The translations under genes were made by a program, and so were the position numbers. A stretch of DNA of 64,000 bases from positions 110,892,289 through 110,956,288 of the forward strand of contig NC_134081.1 of NCBI RefSeq assembly GCF_000715075.1, read 5' to 3'. Under the pieces are notes generated by a model. The model worked only from the letters and a program-made list of their open reading frames with translations. It had not been told where the DNA came from and did not search any database. Below are positions 11,792-23,318 of this stretch, in pieces (position 1 is the first letter of the stretch; each line of letters begins with the position of its first letter). The stretch is from Nicotiana tabacum. Lineage: Eukaryota > Streptophyta > Magnoliopsida > Solanales > Solanaceae.

Positions 11792-12221
11792 GGACACAGT
11801 AAACTGAAGCTAAGTTAGAATAATGTCAGCTAAGTTCCCATGCAAACTGGCCAGAATGTGGTTTCTTTCTTTTCATTTTGGTGTGGAGTACTGAAGATGA
11901 AAGAAACAAAACGAAAACGAAAACAAGGTGGAAAAAAGAGGCTGACAATTGAATTAAAAAAACAACTGTTGTCTTGGCAGATACCTTCTAATGCAGTTCA
12001 CTCCTGTAACTTACTTCAGATTGTTGATGGTGAATGAACTGATTGCTATTTATCTTGATTTGGAAACTCTTACGTTAGTCTGCACCAAGTCACTTTGTCC
12101 GGTATTTCTTCAATGCAAAGTCTGCAACGAAGACTGCTTCCAATCGTTTCCATTTAAAGCCAGTGATTGATTCTTTAGAGCCTTTTGTCATACTTCTTAT
12201 GGTGCACACAAATGTAAGTCA
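11792..12221. other. 3' flank of the steroleosin gene
   Basis: Likely 3' UTR and intergenic sequence. AATAAA-like words at 12220-12230 overlap the target site of the MULE. No further gene was recognised. Confidence 0.4.
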
Positions 12222-12230
12222 ATAAATAAA

Positions 12231-13149
12231 GGGAAAAGGGCCAAATATACCCCTCTACTGTTCATATTTATCTCCGTTATACTATCGGGTCAAATCTACC
12301 CTCACAGTAAGCAAAGTTTTTAAATTTGCCCTCTAACCTAACGGAAAGCCCCAAATCCCTTCTATTTACTGCAATTCTTCTCACAAATCAGTCATCTCCT
12401 TCGTGTGATCCACCAGAGAAGAAAAAAGGTTCATATTATAGAAATGGGAGTGTGGAGTTACAGCATAATTATTCCCCTTGTCTTTGGTTATGCTCAAACC
12501 ATAAATGAAACGCAAAATTCACAGTTTATGGGTATGTCTCTAACGGAATGAGGATGAGTGAAATACCGTAGATAATTTGGAAGAGATTTATTTGATTCTT
12601 CAGGTGGTCGAAATGCATTCGCTTATGAAGTTACTAATATTTACTATTTTTTATGGACTACAAGCATAACAAGGCCGTAGGTATCCATGTAAATGCATTC
12701 CCTTTCGGATTTGGATTTAGCATGTTATTTGATGCAAATTTTGCTTGCGCAAGCACTTCTGCATGAAATTTGTGACAAATAATTCTTTAGTATTGTTTGA
12801 GAAATCCTAAATTAAATGATTTGTTTAAATTTATGTCGAACATTCTTTCAAAGGAATATTTACTAGTGTTCTCATGTCTGGAGGTGGCAAGTTTGTCAAG
12901 TCTTCCTGCTCTAAATAATCAAGTGGAATAAGAAATCAGCTTGTCGAGGATATTTTCTTATCTGATAGAGCACACGCGGAGATAAGTTATTTGTGAGAAA
13001 AAATTGTAGTAAATAGAAGGAATTTGAGATTTGGGGGCTTTTCGTTAGATTAGAGGGCAAATTTGAAAACTTTGCTAACGATGAGGGTAGATTTGACCCG
13101 ATATTATAACGGAGGATAAATGTGAACAATATATCTTGGCCCTTTTCCC
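12231..13149. mobile_element. Mutator-like (MULE) MITE with long TIRs
   Basis: A 919-bp element flanked by a perfect 9-bp direct repeat ATAAATAAA (12222-12230 and 13150-13158). Its ends, starting GGGAAAAGGGCCAA, are inverted repeats of about 160 bp, allowing a few small gaps. Long TIRs plus a 9-bp TSD are the Mutator superfamily signature. The interior (about 12400-12980) has no transposase frame, so this is a non-autonomous element. It lies about 440 bp downstream of the steroleosin stop codon. Confidence 0.88.
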
Positions 13150-13329
13150 ATAAATAAACATATAATATTGCAAATGTAAAATATTGCTAGTTTATGGTTC
13201 TATAGAGAAGATCAATTTCACTATTCAGCATACGATGTTCTTGCATTAGGTTCTCCATATAACAGCTTAGGTGCAATAACAACGTGAAGCATGAAACTCT
13301 ATTAGCAATTCTATAAAGAAAAGTTCCAT

Positions 13330-16300
13330 AAAGAACAACAGGGAATTACCTCAAAATTCAGCAACAGTTTCCAAAAAAGTCTCAAGGTCTTCCTCGGGTA
13401 CAATGACACGTTTGCCACAGAAGCAGCAGCAGTGGTTACCTCTACAGGAGAAAAACCTATTACTCTGCACAAGTTGAAGTCATAAACAGTTGAACAAAGG
13501 ATCAAACTCTACGTGTTTCATTAAGTCCAATCTTGACCAAGTCATATCATGATCAAATAGTATCTCAGAAGGCTTCCATCATCGATATAGACTCAGAAAC
13601 TTCATGTTTACTCCTTCCTTTACATTGAAACCTTACTGAAAGAAGGTGCATAATGAAACAACAACAACAAAAAAAAACCCATTATAATCCATAAGTGGGT
13701 CTGGGAAGGTTAGTGTGCATGCGCACCTTACCACTACCTTATAAAGTTAGAAAGGTACATAATTAAGGAAAATAAAAAAAGACGTATAACCCAAGAAAAA
13801 ATAAATGTGGACACAAAAGCTTATAAGTTACCGATTCAAATCAATTGACTAGTTTTGTATATCTTTATTACAAACATAGTTACCCAAAATGTTCTCTTAA
13901 CAATTAATATAGTGTTCGCCTGTCATTCATCTCTCTCGTCCTCCTCGAGATAGACACTATGCACCTCATAAGTTAACCTTTTCTTTGTAACTGTTAGTCG
14001 GCGGATTTTCCTGAAGGTGCACTCTCTTGCACCTTAGCTTCTTCATCGAAGCACCACCTAAGTGACACGGAGCTCCCAATCTGAGCTGTGTATCTCTTAG
14101 AAGTTTAAGCGAGTCTTTGATAACACTGTTGTGAATGGCACAAGGTTAGTAGATTCTTAACTAAAAGCATGAAGATTAATTGCAAGGACAAGAAGTAAAC
14201 GCAATACAAAAATGACATCCCCACTAGAAATAGGATTAAGTTTCTTCCTCGTAAATGCAACTGGTTTATCAGACATTTCCAATATAGCAACTCTCTCCAA
14301 CAGTAATATAGCCCAGTGCAAAATATTCTGCCTATATAAGAGAGGTAATGAAATTTTTTGAAACAACATCAGATGAGGCAAAATACTAAGTACCTTGATC
14401 TTTCCTTTGACAGCACTGTCCTATATACCTGCATGCCTAGCAAGACAGACTAACCAAGTAATTGCAAGGGTTCCCCTTTTCTTCAGAAAGTATAAACATA
14501 TGTTCCAACTCATCAACCAAATCAATTTCATTATCAATTGCTGCAGTAGTATTAGCTTTACATCTTCCCTGTGGATGCTAATTGTAGAGACAGGAGTGTG
14601 GACAGCGGAAACAGTTGCGATAGATGAGAAGCTAGGTTCTGCATTTTCACTACATATGAAGTGGCAATTTCTTCTCTAAATGAAGAAAAAGGTTATAATT
14701 AGTATACATACAGTAGAGACACCTAAAAACTTGGAAGCTGAAGTCCTAAGATGTTGTTTAGAATAATTTTGGGCACACTTGAAATAGGAAAACAATATCC
14801 AAGAGAACAACGCCATACCATGTTTTACTTTTTTTCTCCTGGAGCTCCCATTTACAAGTAACGCACGTCTTTGTAACCAAAAAAGAAAGAATTGTGGTGT
14901 ACGCGTAACGTGTAAACAAATATTTTTGTGAGTGTGTGTGACAGAAGAATCAAGCGAAAAACTTCAGTTAAAAGATTTTCCAAGATACGTGCACTACCTT
15001 GTATTTCTTTTCTCACTCTGAGATGAGAATGGGAAATACATGGCCTTAATTAGCTCATTACCCTATAATAAAGGGAAAGAACAAAACGAAGCAGTGCAAC
15101 AACCATTTTTTTTATTTATTTAAAGCCGTCTTGTAATGACGGGAGGTTTGGCATCGACCCCTACCATGTAGATTAATAACCAAAAGCTGAAGACGTGAAG
15201 GAAGTGCAACAACCATTTGCCAAGAAGATATACTAAGAGGAAGCTGATGACTACAAGAGAATGAAAACAATGAATACACATCATCTGGTAATATGATCAG
15301 AACATACTTGACCAAAGTGATGAACATGAATAGTCCAGTGAAGGAAGTTGCCATGTTTTCATCTGGAGAAAAACATGAAAATAATACCGTAAGTTCTGGC
15401 AAATTTAATAGACCAATCAAGACAAACTGCAATTTGAAAGATATGCTTCAAATAGTCTGATTATGGTCTCTTGTTGAGACTGTTCATTTTTGGTTGTAAT
15501 TTACATTAACAAACCAAGATTTTCAAGTACCTATCAGCTAGAATTGTCAAATCATCACTATCTCAAAATTTCGACCCCCTTTAGCAAACTCATATAACAA
15601 CCGTTCTCCTGACACTTTTTTGTCCAACTGGTAGAAGCACTGACAATCATTAACCAATGCTAATATGCACCAAAAAGGGGACATCATATTTCCACAACCA
15701 GATGATGGCCGGACTTTATGTAGAAAGTATTTCAAATTTTGAGATTCAAGGAGCACTGGTTCATCTTAGAAAACTAATGGAGCACATTAGGTATACAAAT
15801 CATGAAATTAAATATTGAATTTCATAGTGATTAACACATGCTAAGTGAACGAAATGAAAGTGCAAGGAGCCATCCAAAAGGAAGCAATCACAAAACTCAC
15901 GGCTTACTCATACTAAAAACCAGAAGACCCTCTTAACGGTATCAACCAAAGTAGCTCACCATCGGAAAGTTTTACGTATGAACAGGCAGTACATAAATCC
16001 AGAAGCTAGTGTAACTGCAGATAAACTTTTCTTTAGATAGCAAAGTACCTTGTTCATGTACCTTAAAAAGAATACTGCTTTCTCCAATGGATATATAAAT
16101 AAGTGGAGCATCGACAACTTCTGGTGGCCATGCTGTACAAGTAGCTCTAGTCACCAAAGAAGGAACCACTCAGGTCCTTGTTCTGGCATTGGGCAACAGA
16201 GAATTTAATCGAGTACTAAAACTGATAATTTCTGTATAAACTCAGACTTTCAGCTCAAATTTGGAACCTTCACACACTGTAGTGCTGGCATTCTAGTACT

Positions 16301-16990
16301 AGAGCGAACTACAGCTCCTAGGTCCTCACTGACCAAGTTGATATTAAGCCTCATTAAAGGTCAACAGTTTGAATGTGGAAGATGGCCGAAGCACAACTCA
16401 GCTGAAAGATTGAAAAAACAGCCTTCAATTTCATCTTTAAGTCAATACTATCAGATTATTGCTTTAAATCTAACTTATGCCATTATCTTTTAAACCACAA
16501 AACTAGACAACCATTGAACATTAATCTCTACCATTTAAGAGGACATGATATCAAGCTATACTATTAAGCAACATAATGAGAAATTGGTTTGTGAGATTCC
16601 AGACAAGGTAAACTTTTCCTAGTCCCTCTATATACCTTTCCGCATGCGGTGCCTTATTTACTTATCATCGACTAGACTCTCCGCACTCCTTATAAATCGA
16701 CCACCATCGTACCCAAGACTTCGATTACTTCAGGGACCCCAGCATCAAAAGCCCATGCTTCAGATTGACATTGATGAGAGCAACCTGCAAAGGACAGCAT
16801 CCATCCATATGAGAATCTAAAAACATCTATCATCTTCTAGGGTAGATTTATTATAAGTTAAAAAAAAGAAAAAAGAAAAAAAAAGATCTTAGTATTCCTA
16901 AAATATACCTGCAGCCCAATAGGAGCCAGAACATCAAGAACTTTTACAGCCCTGTATTACATGCCAAAACACACGTTGAATGCCATCTGT
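13330..16990 (-). pseudogene. Exon-like stretches of an unrecognised minus-strand gene
   Basis: Several minus-strand stretches have AG/GT borders and open frames: about 16926-16886 (VKVLDVLAPIGLQ), 16335-16273 (SEDLGAVVRSSTRMPALQ), 16150-16054 (AWPPEVVDAPLIYISIGESS), 15250-15166 (PLSISSWQMVVALPSRLQLL), 14584-14490 (AAIDNEIDLVDELEHMF), 14424-14398 (DSAVKGKIK), 14338-14282 (AEYFALGYITVGESCY) and a final stretch 13430-13350 ending CFCGKRVIVPEEDLETFL...AEF and a stop. The composition looks like host coding sequence, not retroelement. I could not identify the protein or build one continuous frame, so it may be a degenerate or incompletely read intron-rich gene. Confidence 0.35.
13645..13760 (+). 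repeat. SINE-like dispersed repeat fragment
   Basis: Sequence reading AACAACAACAA ... CCCATTATAATCC ... GTGGGTCTGGGAAGGTTAGTGTG ... ACCTTACC matches the style of the tRNA-derived SINE that also occurs at 18790-18855 and 57890-57956 in this window. It is a partial copy. Confidence 0.45.
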
Positions 16991-17977
16991 CAGGGGCAAC
17001 TTGAGAGGCCTCTTTATCTCAACAGCTGCTCTATGGTACCTGTCTCAAAGAGGACAACTGATATTCACAACCTCGTTCTCCTTGAACGGGAGAGGGATGC
17101 AGTATCATAATAGTTGCAGTCACAATAAGGACATGGGCTCACACTAAGTATTATGTGCTGTAAATAGAACGGCCGTATATTGTAATATAATATAAAAAGG
17201 ACCGTGAGAGAAAGCCTGGCCCTATAAGTCCAGTTTCTCATTCCCAGCATTGGAAGTCAAATGTAATGAAGCTTGTGGAAGTGTTAAGTTAAAAGGGAGT
17301 CACAAACATAACAATTATCAAGCTTTGCAAAAATGGCAATAGTTAAGCAATGCAAGTGAAAGAAAATGCTTATTAAGCTATAGAAATTTCAATTCCAAGT
17401 TGGAAAATCCAGTTTCATCAATGAACCTCTTCTCCCCAATTCTCTTCAACTTATTACTCTTGATTGATATGTCAATGTATAAGTTTAACTTAGAATGGCT
17501 AAATGCTTTCAGCAAAAGATGATTATCCAACTAAATCTGTTGACAACTTTCTGATGTGTCAAACAAATCTTTTTCTAGAGAATTAATCAATCAATCAACT
17601 ATACGTCTATAGCACAACCCAAACTAGTTTTGGTCGGCTATATGAATCCTCTGTTCGGTCCCCAAAAGTTAAAACTAGAGGTTCTTTAAATCCCTTTTTG
17701 GAGAATACCCTCCCGAAAAGTTCTAAGATGTTCAAGGCAATTATAAACTACAGATAAATATGAAAAGCTGACAAACGCAAGAAGCTTTTTAACAATTTAC
17801 AGAAACGAAAAGGGACAATAGTCAATAAAAGAACAAAAACGAAAAGAAAAAAAAAGAAACAAACTGACCTCAGAGGCTCAGATTGTGTGTTCCAATAAAA
17901 AACCCAGTTAAGAACAAATCTGAAACGTAGAAGGACCTAAGTTGCAGAAAGAACAACAAATCCAAAAATGTGGGAAA
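16991..17977. other. Intergenic sequence upstream of the unrecognised gene
   Basis: No supported gene. It contains a SINE-like word at about 17605-17655 (AACTAGTTTTGGTCGGCTAT, followed by ATGAATCC) and a roughly 115-bp stretch at 17325-17445 that has a diverged direct repeat at 30425-30540. Confidence 0.4.
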
Positions 17978-18027
17978 AAAATTTGGACCATTTCTCGATT
18001 TGTGCGTGTCATCCTTGCGCAGGGGCC

Positions 18028-18059
<32 letters not shown>

Positions 18060-18079
18060 TCGGATGTCCCCGAAGGGAC
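17978..18079 (-). ncRNA. U6: U6 spliceosomal snRNA
   Basis: The minus strand from 18079 reads GTCCCTTCGGGGACATCCG, the U6 5' stem-loop. It continues through the ACAGAG box (GATACAGAGAAGATTAGCAT), the AAGGATGACACGCA segment and GAGAAATGGTCC, ending in a T7 run at 17981-17975 that serves as the Pol III terminator. I see only one departure from the usual plant sequence, GCACAAAT in place of GCATAAAT near the 3' end. U6 RNA pairs with U4 and the 5' splice site and forms the catalytic core of the spliceosome. Length and termini match the family (about 102 nt). Confidence 0.95.
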
Positions 18080-18103
18080 GAACTCATGTCTTCTTCTTTC
18101 GCA

Positions 18104-18144
18104 ATATAAGGAAAAGTAAGTTTTAGAAATGGTCGGTGTGGAAC
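18104..18144 (-). promoter_or_regulatory. Pol III promoter of the U6 gene (TATA + degenerate USE)
   Basis: On the minus strand an upstream sequence element GTTCCACACCG (18144-18134) matches the plant consensus RTCCCACATCG at 9 of 11 positions. A TATA-like TATAT lies at 18108-18104, about 25-29 nt before the start. The gap between USE and TATA is about 25 bp, the Pol III spacing in plant U snRNA genes (Pol II genes have one more helical turn). The two USE mismatches may weaken it. Confidence 0.7.
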
Positions 18145-18789
18145 TAGTTGGTTGGATGTTCTTTTCATGTTTAGTTGGGTTCTTTAAAAGCCCAATTATC
18201 ATTTGCCAAATGGGCTGTAATAGGATGTCAAACTGCTCGAGCCCACTAACCCAATTAAGGTGTTTCATGTTATTTTTTATTTTTTATTTTTTATTTTTTT
18301 AAAATGTGTTTCACGGTAATATTGGAAGTACCATTACATAACTATTTTAATCCGTTGAAAGATTGATGAAAAGAAGTAAAGGAAAAAATTAAGAGAATCA
18401 AGTGTTTCCTTTTAATCCCTCATTGCTGTAACAGTGGAGTGTTTTCCGTATCCTATATTAGACAAGCACGTGGAATCTTAAAAATTATACTACTACTTAA
18501 TAACTGTTCTCAAACTAATTACTATTTGAAAGTATAATCTAAAACAAAATAGTTTAGAATTTTAATAACAAATTATTAATTTGAAACTGTATTAAGCTAT
18601 ACTTAGAATAAGTAATTACATAGCTGTTTAAAAAGTACGGAGAGCTTTTAATTGCTTTAAATTGCAACTTTATTCGTCCGGCCTCCTATGCTTACAAATT
18701 TTACTATTTTTATTAATGGTATAACATGTGACCACATAGTTGTATCCTTAAAGGGTGTTATTTTTGTATATTGACTTCAAAGATGAAAA
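18145..18789. other. Intergenic, no gene seen
   Basis: AT-rich sequence with a simple tract of TTTTTTATTTT units near 18270-18300. No supported gene or complete repeat was found. Confidence 0.4.
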
Positions 18790-18855
18790 AAACATAATTT
18801 CAACCACTACAACAATAACATAACAAGCTTTATTCCCTAAGTGGGGTATGAGGAG
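18790..18855 (+). repeat. SINE-like repeat, left part, interrupted by the LTR element
   Basis: The sequence AACAATAACATAACAAGC ... CCCTAAGTGGGGTATGAGGAG is the left portion of the same SINE-like family seen at 13645 and 57890. It stops exactly at the TSD of the LTR element and resumes at 28753. Confidence 0.6.
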
Positions 18856-20337
18856 TGTGAGCACCTAATTTTTGACCATGCTTGAATTTTTTCTCACTCA
18901 TCTCACCAATACCTCACTTTTCACTCCATCTTTCTCGCTCTTATCTTCTCACGCATGTCCCCATTCCACTTTTCCTTGTCCCCCATGCTTCCCCCCACTC
19001 ACAACCCTTCCCACAGATCCCCATTTTTTCCTTCACATAAATGGACACGCAAAAGAGGAGGTTAGTCTTCGAAACAAAAACCAAAAAAAGAGGAGACAGC
19101 CATAACGGGATCTCTTCCAAAAAATCCACCCAAGTCTAGATCTAAAACCATCCCCAAAATTATGTAAAACTCCATTAAAATAACCTTAAAACTACCAGAA
19201 AATAGCGGCGAAAATCAGCTCCAAACCAGCTCATCCCCATCAAAGAATCAATTGCAACAGTTGGGAAAAAACGCAGCAAAAGTGGCTGTGAGAAACCAAC
19301 CAAAAATGACTGTTCCAACACATAAAACCAATCTATAAGTCATCCAATGACAAGGTATTCTTGTTCGAGTTTGAGGATTTGTTGAGGTTGACGGTATTGT
19401 TCTGGTTCCGAGCTGTTATACAAGTTTCTTCTTTATCAATATATTGAAAAGCATTTGGCAACAGTGAAGGTCCGTTCCTTTTTATCTTGTCACTTCGTTA
19501 AGTTGATATCTATATGCTGCATATTTCCATGATCGAATGTAGTGAGCCGCAATAGAAGTTCATGAATCTGTAGTTTTTTATTGCTTTGTTTTATTTATTT
19601 TATCTCGTCTTAGTTTATATTTTTCTTAGTTATGTTATTGATTTTGCACATAATCTGCTTTGTTTAAAATGCTCAACGGTGAATTTTGTTTGATTTGCTA
19701 AACATTAGTTAAATATTCGATTTGCTAAATATTAGTTATGTTTAAAATGCTCAAAGCTCAATCGTGATTGTGTACACGTTCGCATGACATAATTGTAATT
19801 TTCAAAATTAAAATTGAAGTATGTGTTCGCACAACTTTGGCCAAAACAATCTTAATATAATAAACTGTTATTAATTGTGTACGCGTACGCATGACGTAAT
19901 TTTGGCACAATAAACAAAACGGATTCACACATGTGATTCGTTTCAAAGATAATTTCATATTTTAACAATTAAAAGAGAATAGATAAAATATGAAAATCAA
20001 TAAATTAGAGTTTATCCAAAATTAATTCAAGCCATTTTCAGTCAATAAAGCGACCGTGCTAGAACCACGGGACTCGGGGAATGCCTTACATCTTCTCCCC
20101 GGTCAACAAAATTTCTTACCCCGACTTTATTTTCACAAACCAATAATAATAGAATCAAACCTTTCTTTGACTAGGGATTCAAATAAAAGGTGACTTGTAA
20201 TACCCAAACACTCAATTCCAAGTGGCAACTTTATAAATAAAATAATCTCTATTCAAGTTTGTCACTTTAATTGAAAAACTCTTTAACCCACAATAATTCA
20301 CACACACATATTTTGTGGGGTAAAAAGGGGTGTGACA
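18856..20337 (+). repeat. 5' LTR of the TR-GAG element
   Basis: It starts TGTGAGCACCTAATTTTTGA and ends GGGGTAAAAAGGGGTGTGACA. It pairs with 27245-28752 along its full length. Short ORFs inside it have no recognisable domain and are not genes. Confidence 0.9.
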
Positions 20338-20341
20338 GCTC

Positions 20342-20359
20342 TGGCGACTCTGCTGAGGA
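20342..20359 (+). other. Primer-binding site of the TR-GAG element
   Basis: TGGCGACTCTGCTGAGGA lies four bases after the LTR end. The TGGCGACTCTGCTGGGGA type is the PBS style of Tat/Ogre-like elements (tRNA-Arg has been proposed as primer). This site has one apparent change. Confidence 0.65.
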
Positions 20360-21699
20360 ATTCAAGAATTCGAGCTTGTACATTGATTTTATTTGACTTT
20401 ATTAATTTTTGTATATATTGTGATTTATTTGGGCCTAATGTGCTACTTGTCCAGTTTTTACCGCTTTGATATTGTTGAATTGTATATATAAACTGTCTTC
20501 TCACGCACATCCTCTGAGTCTTCTGAATATAACCTTGGGAATCGCGAATACGCTCCCCATTCTTCTTTGAGATAAAGCTGGTGGGCCTGGGCTCTCGGTG
20601 AAGGATTATTAGTCACCCATGTTTAAGAACGGGGAGGTTCTAGTAGTTAAGCCGGAGAAGTATTGCTTCCGGTACGCTACCCCTTCCCAACTAGAGTTGT
20701 CTGCTCGTTTTATGGTCAGTCTAGATGCAACTCAGCCCCTTGGATTTTTAAAACCTAGAAGAACAAGCCACATACTTGGTTATTCATAGTAGGATCACTT
20801 TATTGCATCATGTGCATTTGACTTAGCGAAACTCAGCATAGGGGCCGGGTCCGTATAAGTTATGCATCCTTTTTACGGCTATCATGTTCACTTATGTGCT
20901 ACTTGCTGCATTATTTGGAAGGCTTGCTTGCATTTTTGACTGGCTTTAGAAAAATAGTTGAGCAGAATTGAAAAAAAATAATCTTTTTCCCAGTTTTGTA
21001 CAAATAATCTTTTTTTTACTATAAAAAAATGAAAAACAAAAAAGAGAAAAATAAAAAAAGATCAAAATCTATCAAGTCTTGGACCGAATTACGCGGGTCT
21101 GATTCTCACCGGATGTGAGATATGTAGGCAAACCTCATTGGTTCCGACTTTAGAATTCTTTCATTAGAAAATCCAAAAAAAAAAAAAATTAAATCCAAAA
21201 ATATTTTCCTTCTTTTCCGAAGTCTTTCATTCGAAAAAAAATTTCAAATCGAAATCCAAAATATTTTCTTCCTTCTTTAGAATTCCTTCTTTTTAAAAAA
21301 AAATCAAAATTCCATAAAAAGAAAAAAAGCTCAAAAAATATATATTTAAAAGTCTTTATATAAAAAAACAGAAAAACAAATGGATCAGTTTATTCCCGAT
21401 CTCCTTGAACTACGTAATGATCTGATTCATGCGGCGACATGATACGTAGGCAACCCACAAAAGGTTCGATCAAAATATTTTTCAACGATTCTAAGATGAA
21501 GGAGCAAAATGAGGCATGAGTGAAAAGAAAAAAAAATGGTGATAATGTTAGGAGCGTGGCATATTACGTGTGATTCATATCTATAAAATGCCTAACCCTA
21601 ACACGTTTGTTGTCTCTTATATAGTAAGCTTAAGGTGGTTGGTTTGTGGTGAAACTGGCAACACATCATTACTTCACCATATCAAAGGGAACAGTAGTA
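20360..21699 (+). other. Long untranslated leader of the TR-GAG element
   Basis: No ORF of note. The region contains poly-A and poly-T rich tracts. It also has two copies of a motif with the core ACGTAGGCAACC or ATGTAGGCAAACC (about 21120 and 21448), which recurs near 24048 and 27102. Confidence 0.5.
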
Positions 21700-23318
21700 A
21701 TGGATAGCAGTGATGAAATCGAGTTAGTCAGTGATAATCCCCAAGGTCCGTCATTTGAGCAAGAGTCGGAAGAAATAAGAAAATTGAGACAACAACTGTC
21801 TGATGTATATCAAGCTTGGGTTTCCGGTCAGCCTCCACCCCAGAGTCCCTCAGAGAGAACTTCCACTGTACCCCGGGCTACTCAACCACCGCTCCATGCA
21901 GTGAGCGATCACATTCTACCACCAGGGTATGTGCCAAACTACAACCTTCATGCTGCCCCTGGTACCTCTAATATGCGACCTCCAGTCGCACCGGTTAGGA
22001 ACACCCCTCATGTCGTGTCTGGCACGCCGGTATATACAATCCCGCCACCACCTCCTATGACGAGGCCAAACAACGAGCCACCATCGCTTGCTTATGATGT
22101 CCATTACTACTCTCCAAATATGGCTTTTAGGGTCTCGGCTCCATACAATCAGACTCCTCAGTACGAGTCACGAGTGAAAACTGAAAAGCCTGCCAAGACG
22201 GTTGAGCCGGATGAGATGGCCAAATATGGCTTTTAGGGTCTCACTGGTATGTCTGGGACGACATGGCCCAAGACTTCGTCAAATAATTTCAATACAACAT
22301 TGATATTGCGCCGGATCGCAATTCCCTGTCCAATATGAAGAAAAAGTCGACGGAAAGCTTTAGGGAGTATGCCATTAAGTGGAGGGAGCAAGCGACTAGA
22401 GTTAAGCCACCCATGGATAATTATGAGTTGATCACTATTTTTATAGAGGCTCAAGGGCCTGATTATTTCCAGAACATGATGTTTGCTATGGGTAGACCAT
22501 TTGCCGAGGCCATCAAAATTGGGGAGATGGTCGAAAATGGTTTGAAAACGGGTTGAATCTTGAGTCGAGCTGCTTTTAAGGCCACATCACAAGCCGTTCA
22601 GAATAGTTCGGGGGGTTTGATGAATATAAACGGGAGAGAGAAGAGAGAGCCATGATGGCTTCCAGCTTGAGGGGGGTCCACGTGCATTCAACCAATCATA
22701 TATGCTTCCTGAGGTCTCACAACACTATTATCCCCATCAAGATGCTCCTTATGTCGTGGCATCGCCTCCCTATGCGGTGATGAATGCGCAATCTTACACG
22801 CGGCCACAACATTATACACAAGACCGAACTCCACCTCACGGAAATGCCCGTCCCTACCAAGCTCCATATAATCCCCAACCAAATGTTTCCAATACAATCC
22901 TCGCCCAAGAGAGCCCCTCAGAAGGAATCAGTTCACCCCTATTGGTGAATCATACTCTAGCTTATTCCAAAAGCTAGTCAGGCTAGGTCTGCTGCAGCCA
23001 GTCGCTTCGAACCAGCCAAACTCTGAGTCCCCCTCGCACCGAGCTGATGCTAGATGTGAATACCACTCCGGAGTAGTGGGACATGATACTGAAGATTGTT
23101 GGACTCTCAAAAAAGCAGTGGAAGACCTCATCGAAGTCAATGCAATAGTTCTTCAGGACGAGGAGGCTCATGATGTGACAAACAATCCCTTGCCTGCTCA
23201 CAACACTGGGCCAGTAGTCGGAATGATTTGTGAAGATGAGGAATTTGATCCGGCACTGAAGGCTATTGCAACCATTGCCGAGACAGAAGAAAATCTAAAA
23301 AACGGTCACCAAACCTGA
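21700..23318 (+). pseudogene. Tat/Ogre-type gag, broken
   Basis: The start is ATG 21700 (MDSSDEIELVSDNPQG), not the upstream GTG. An N-terminal coiled-coil-like stretch (EIRKLRQQLSDVYQAW) is followed by a Pro-rich linker and the frame ends in a stop at 22234-22236. The capsid domain resumes in other frames: WDDMAQDF and YNIDIAPDRNSL around 22250-22330, SFREYAIKWREQATRVKPP and IKIGEMVENGLKTG at 22335-22556, and GHDTEDCWTLKKAVEDLIE near 23076-23140, the degenerate zinc-binding region. The word ATATGGCTTTTAGGGTCTC occurs twice (about 22119 and 22223), and gag sequence expected between them is missing. It is not translatable as one protein. Confidence 0.8.

Noticed and set aside
18872..19105. Proline/serine-rich ORFs repeated at 18872 and 27268
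   Set aside because: They are the same LTR sequence in the two LTRs of one element, in a C-rich tract, and have no domain.
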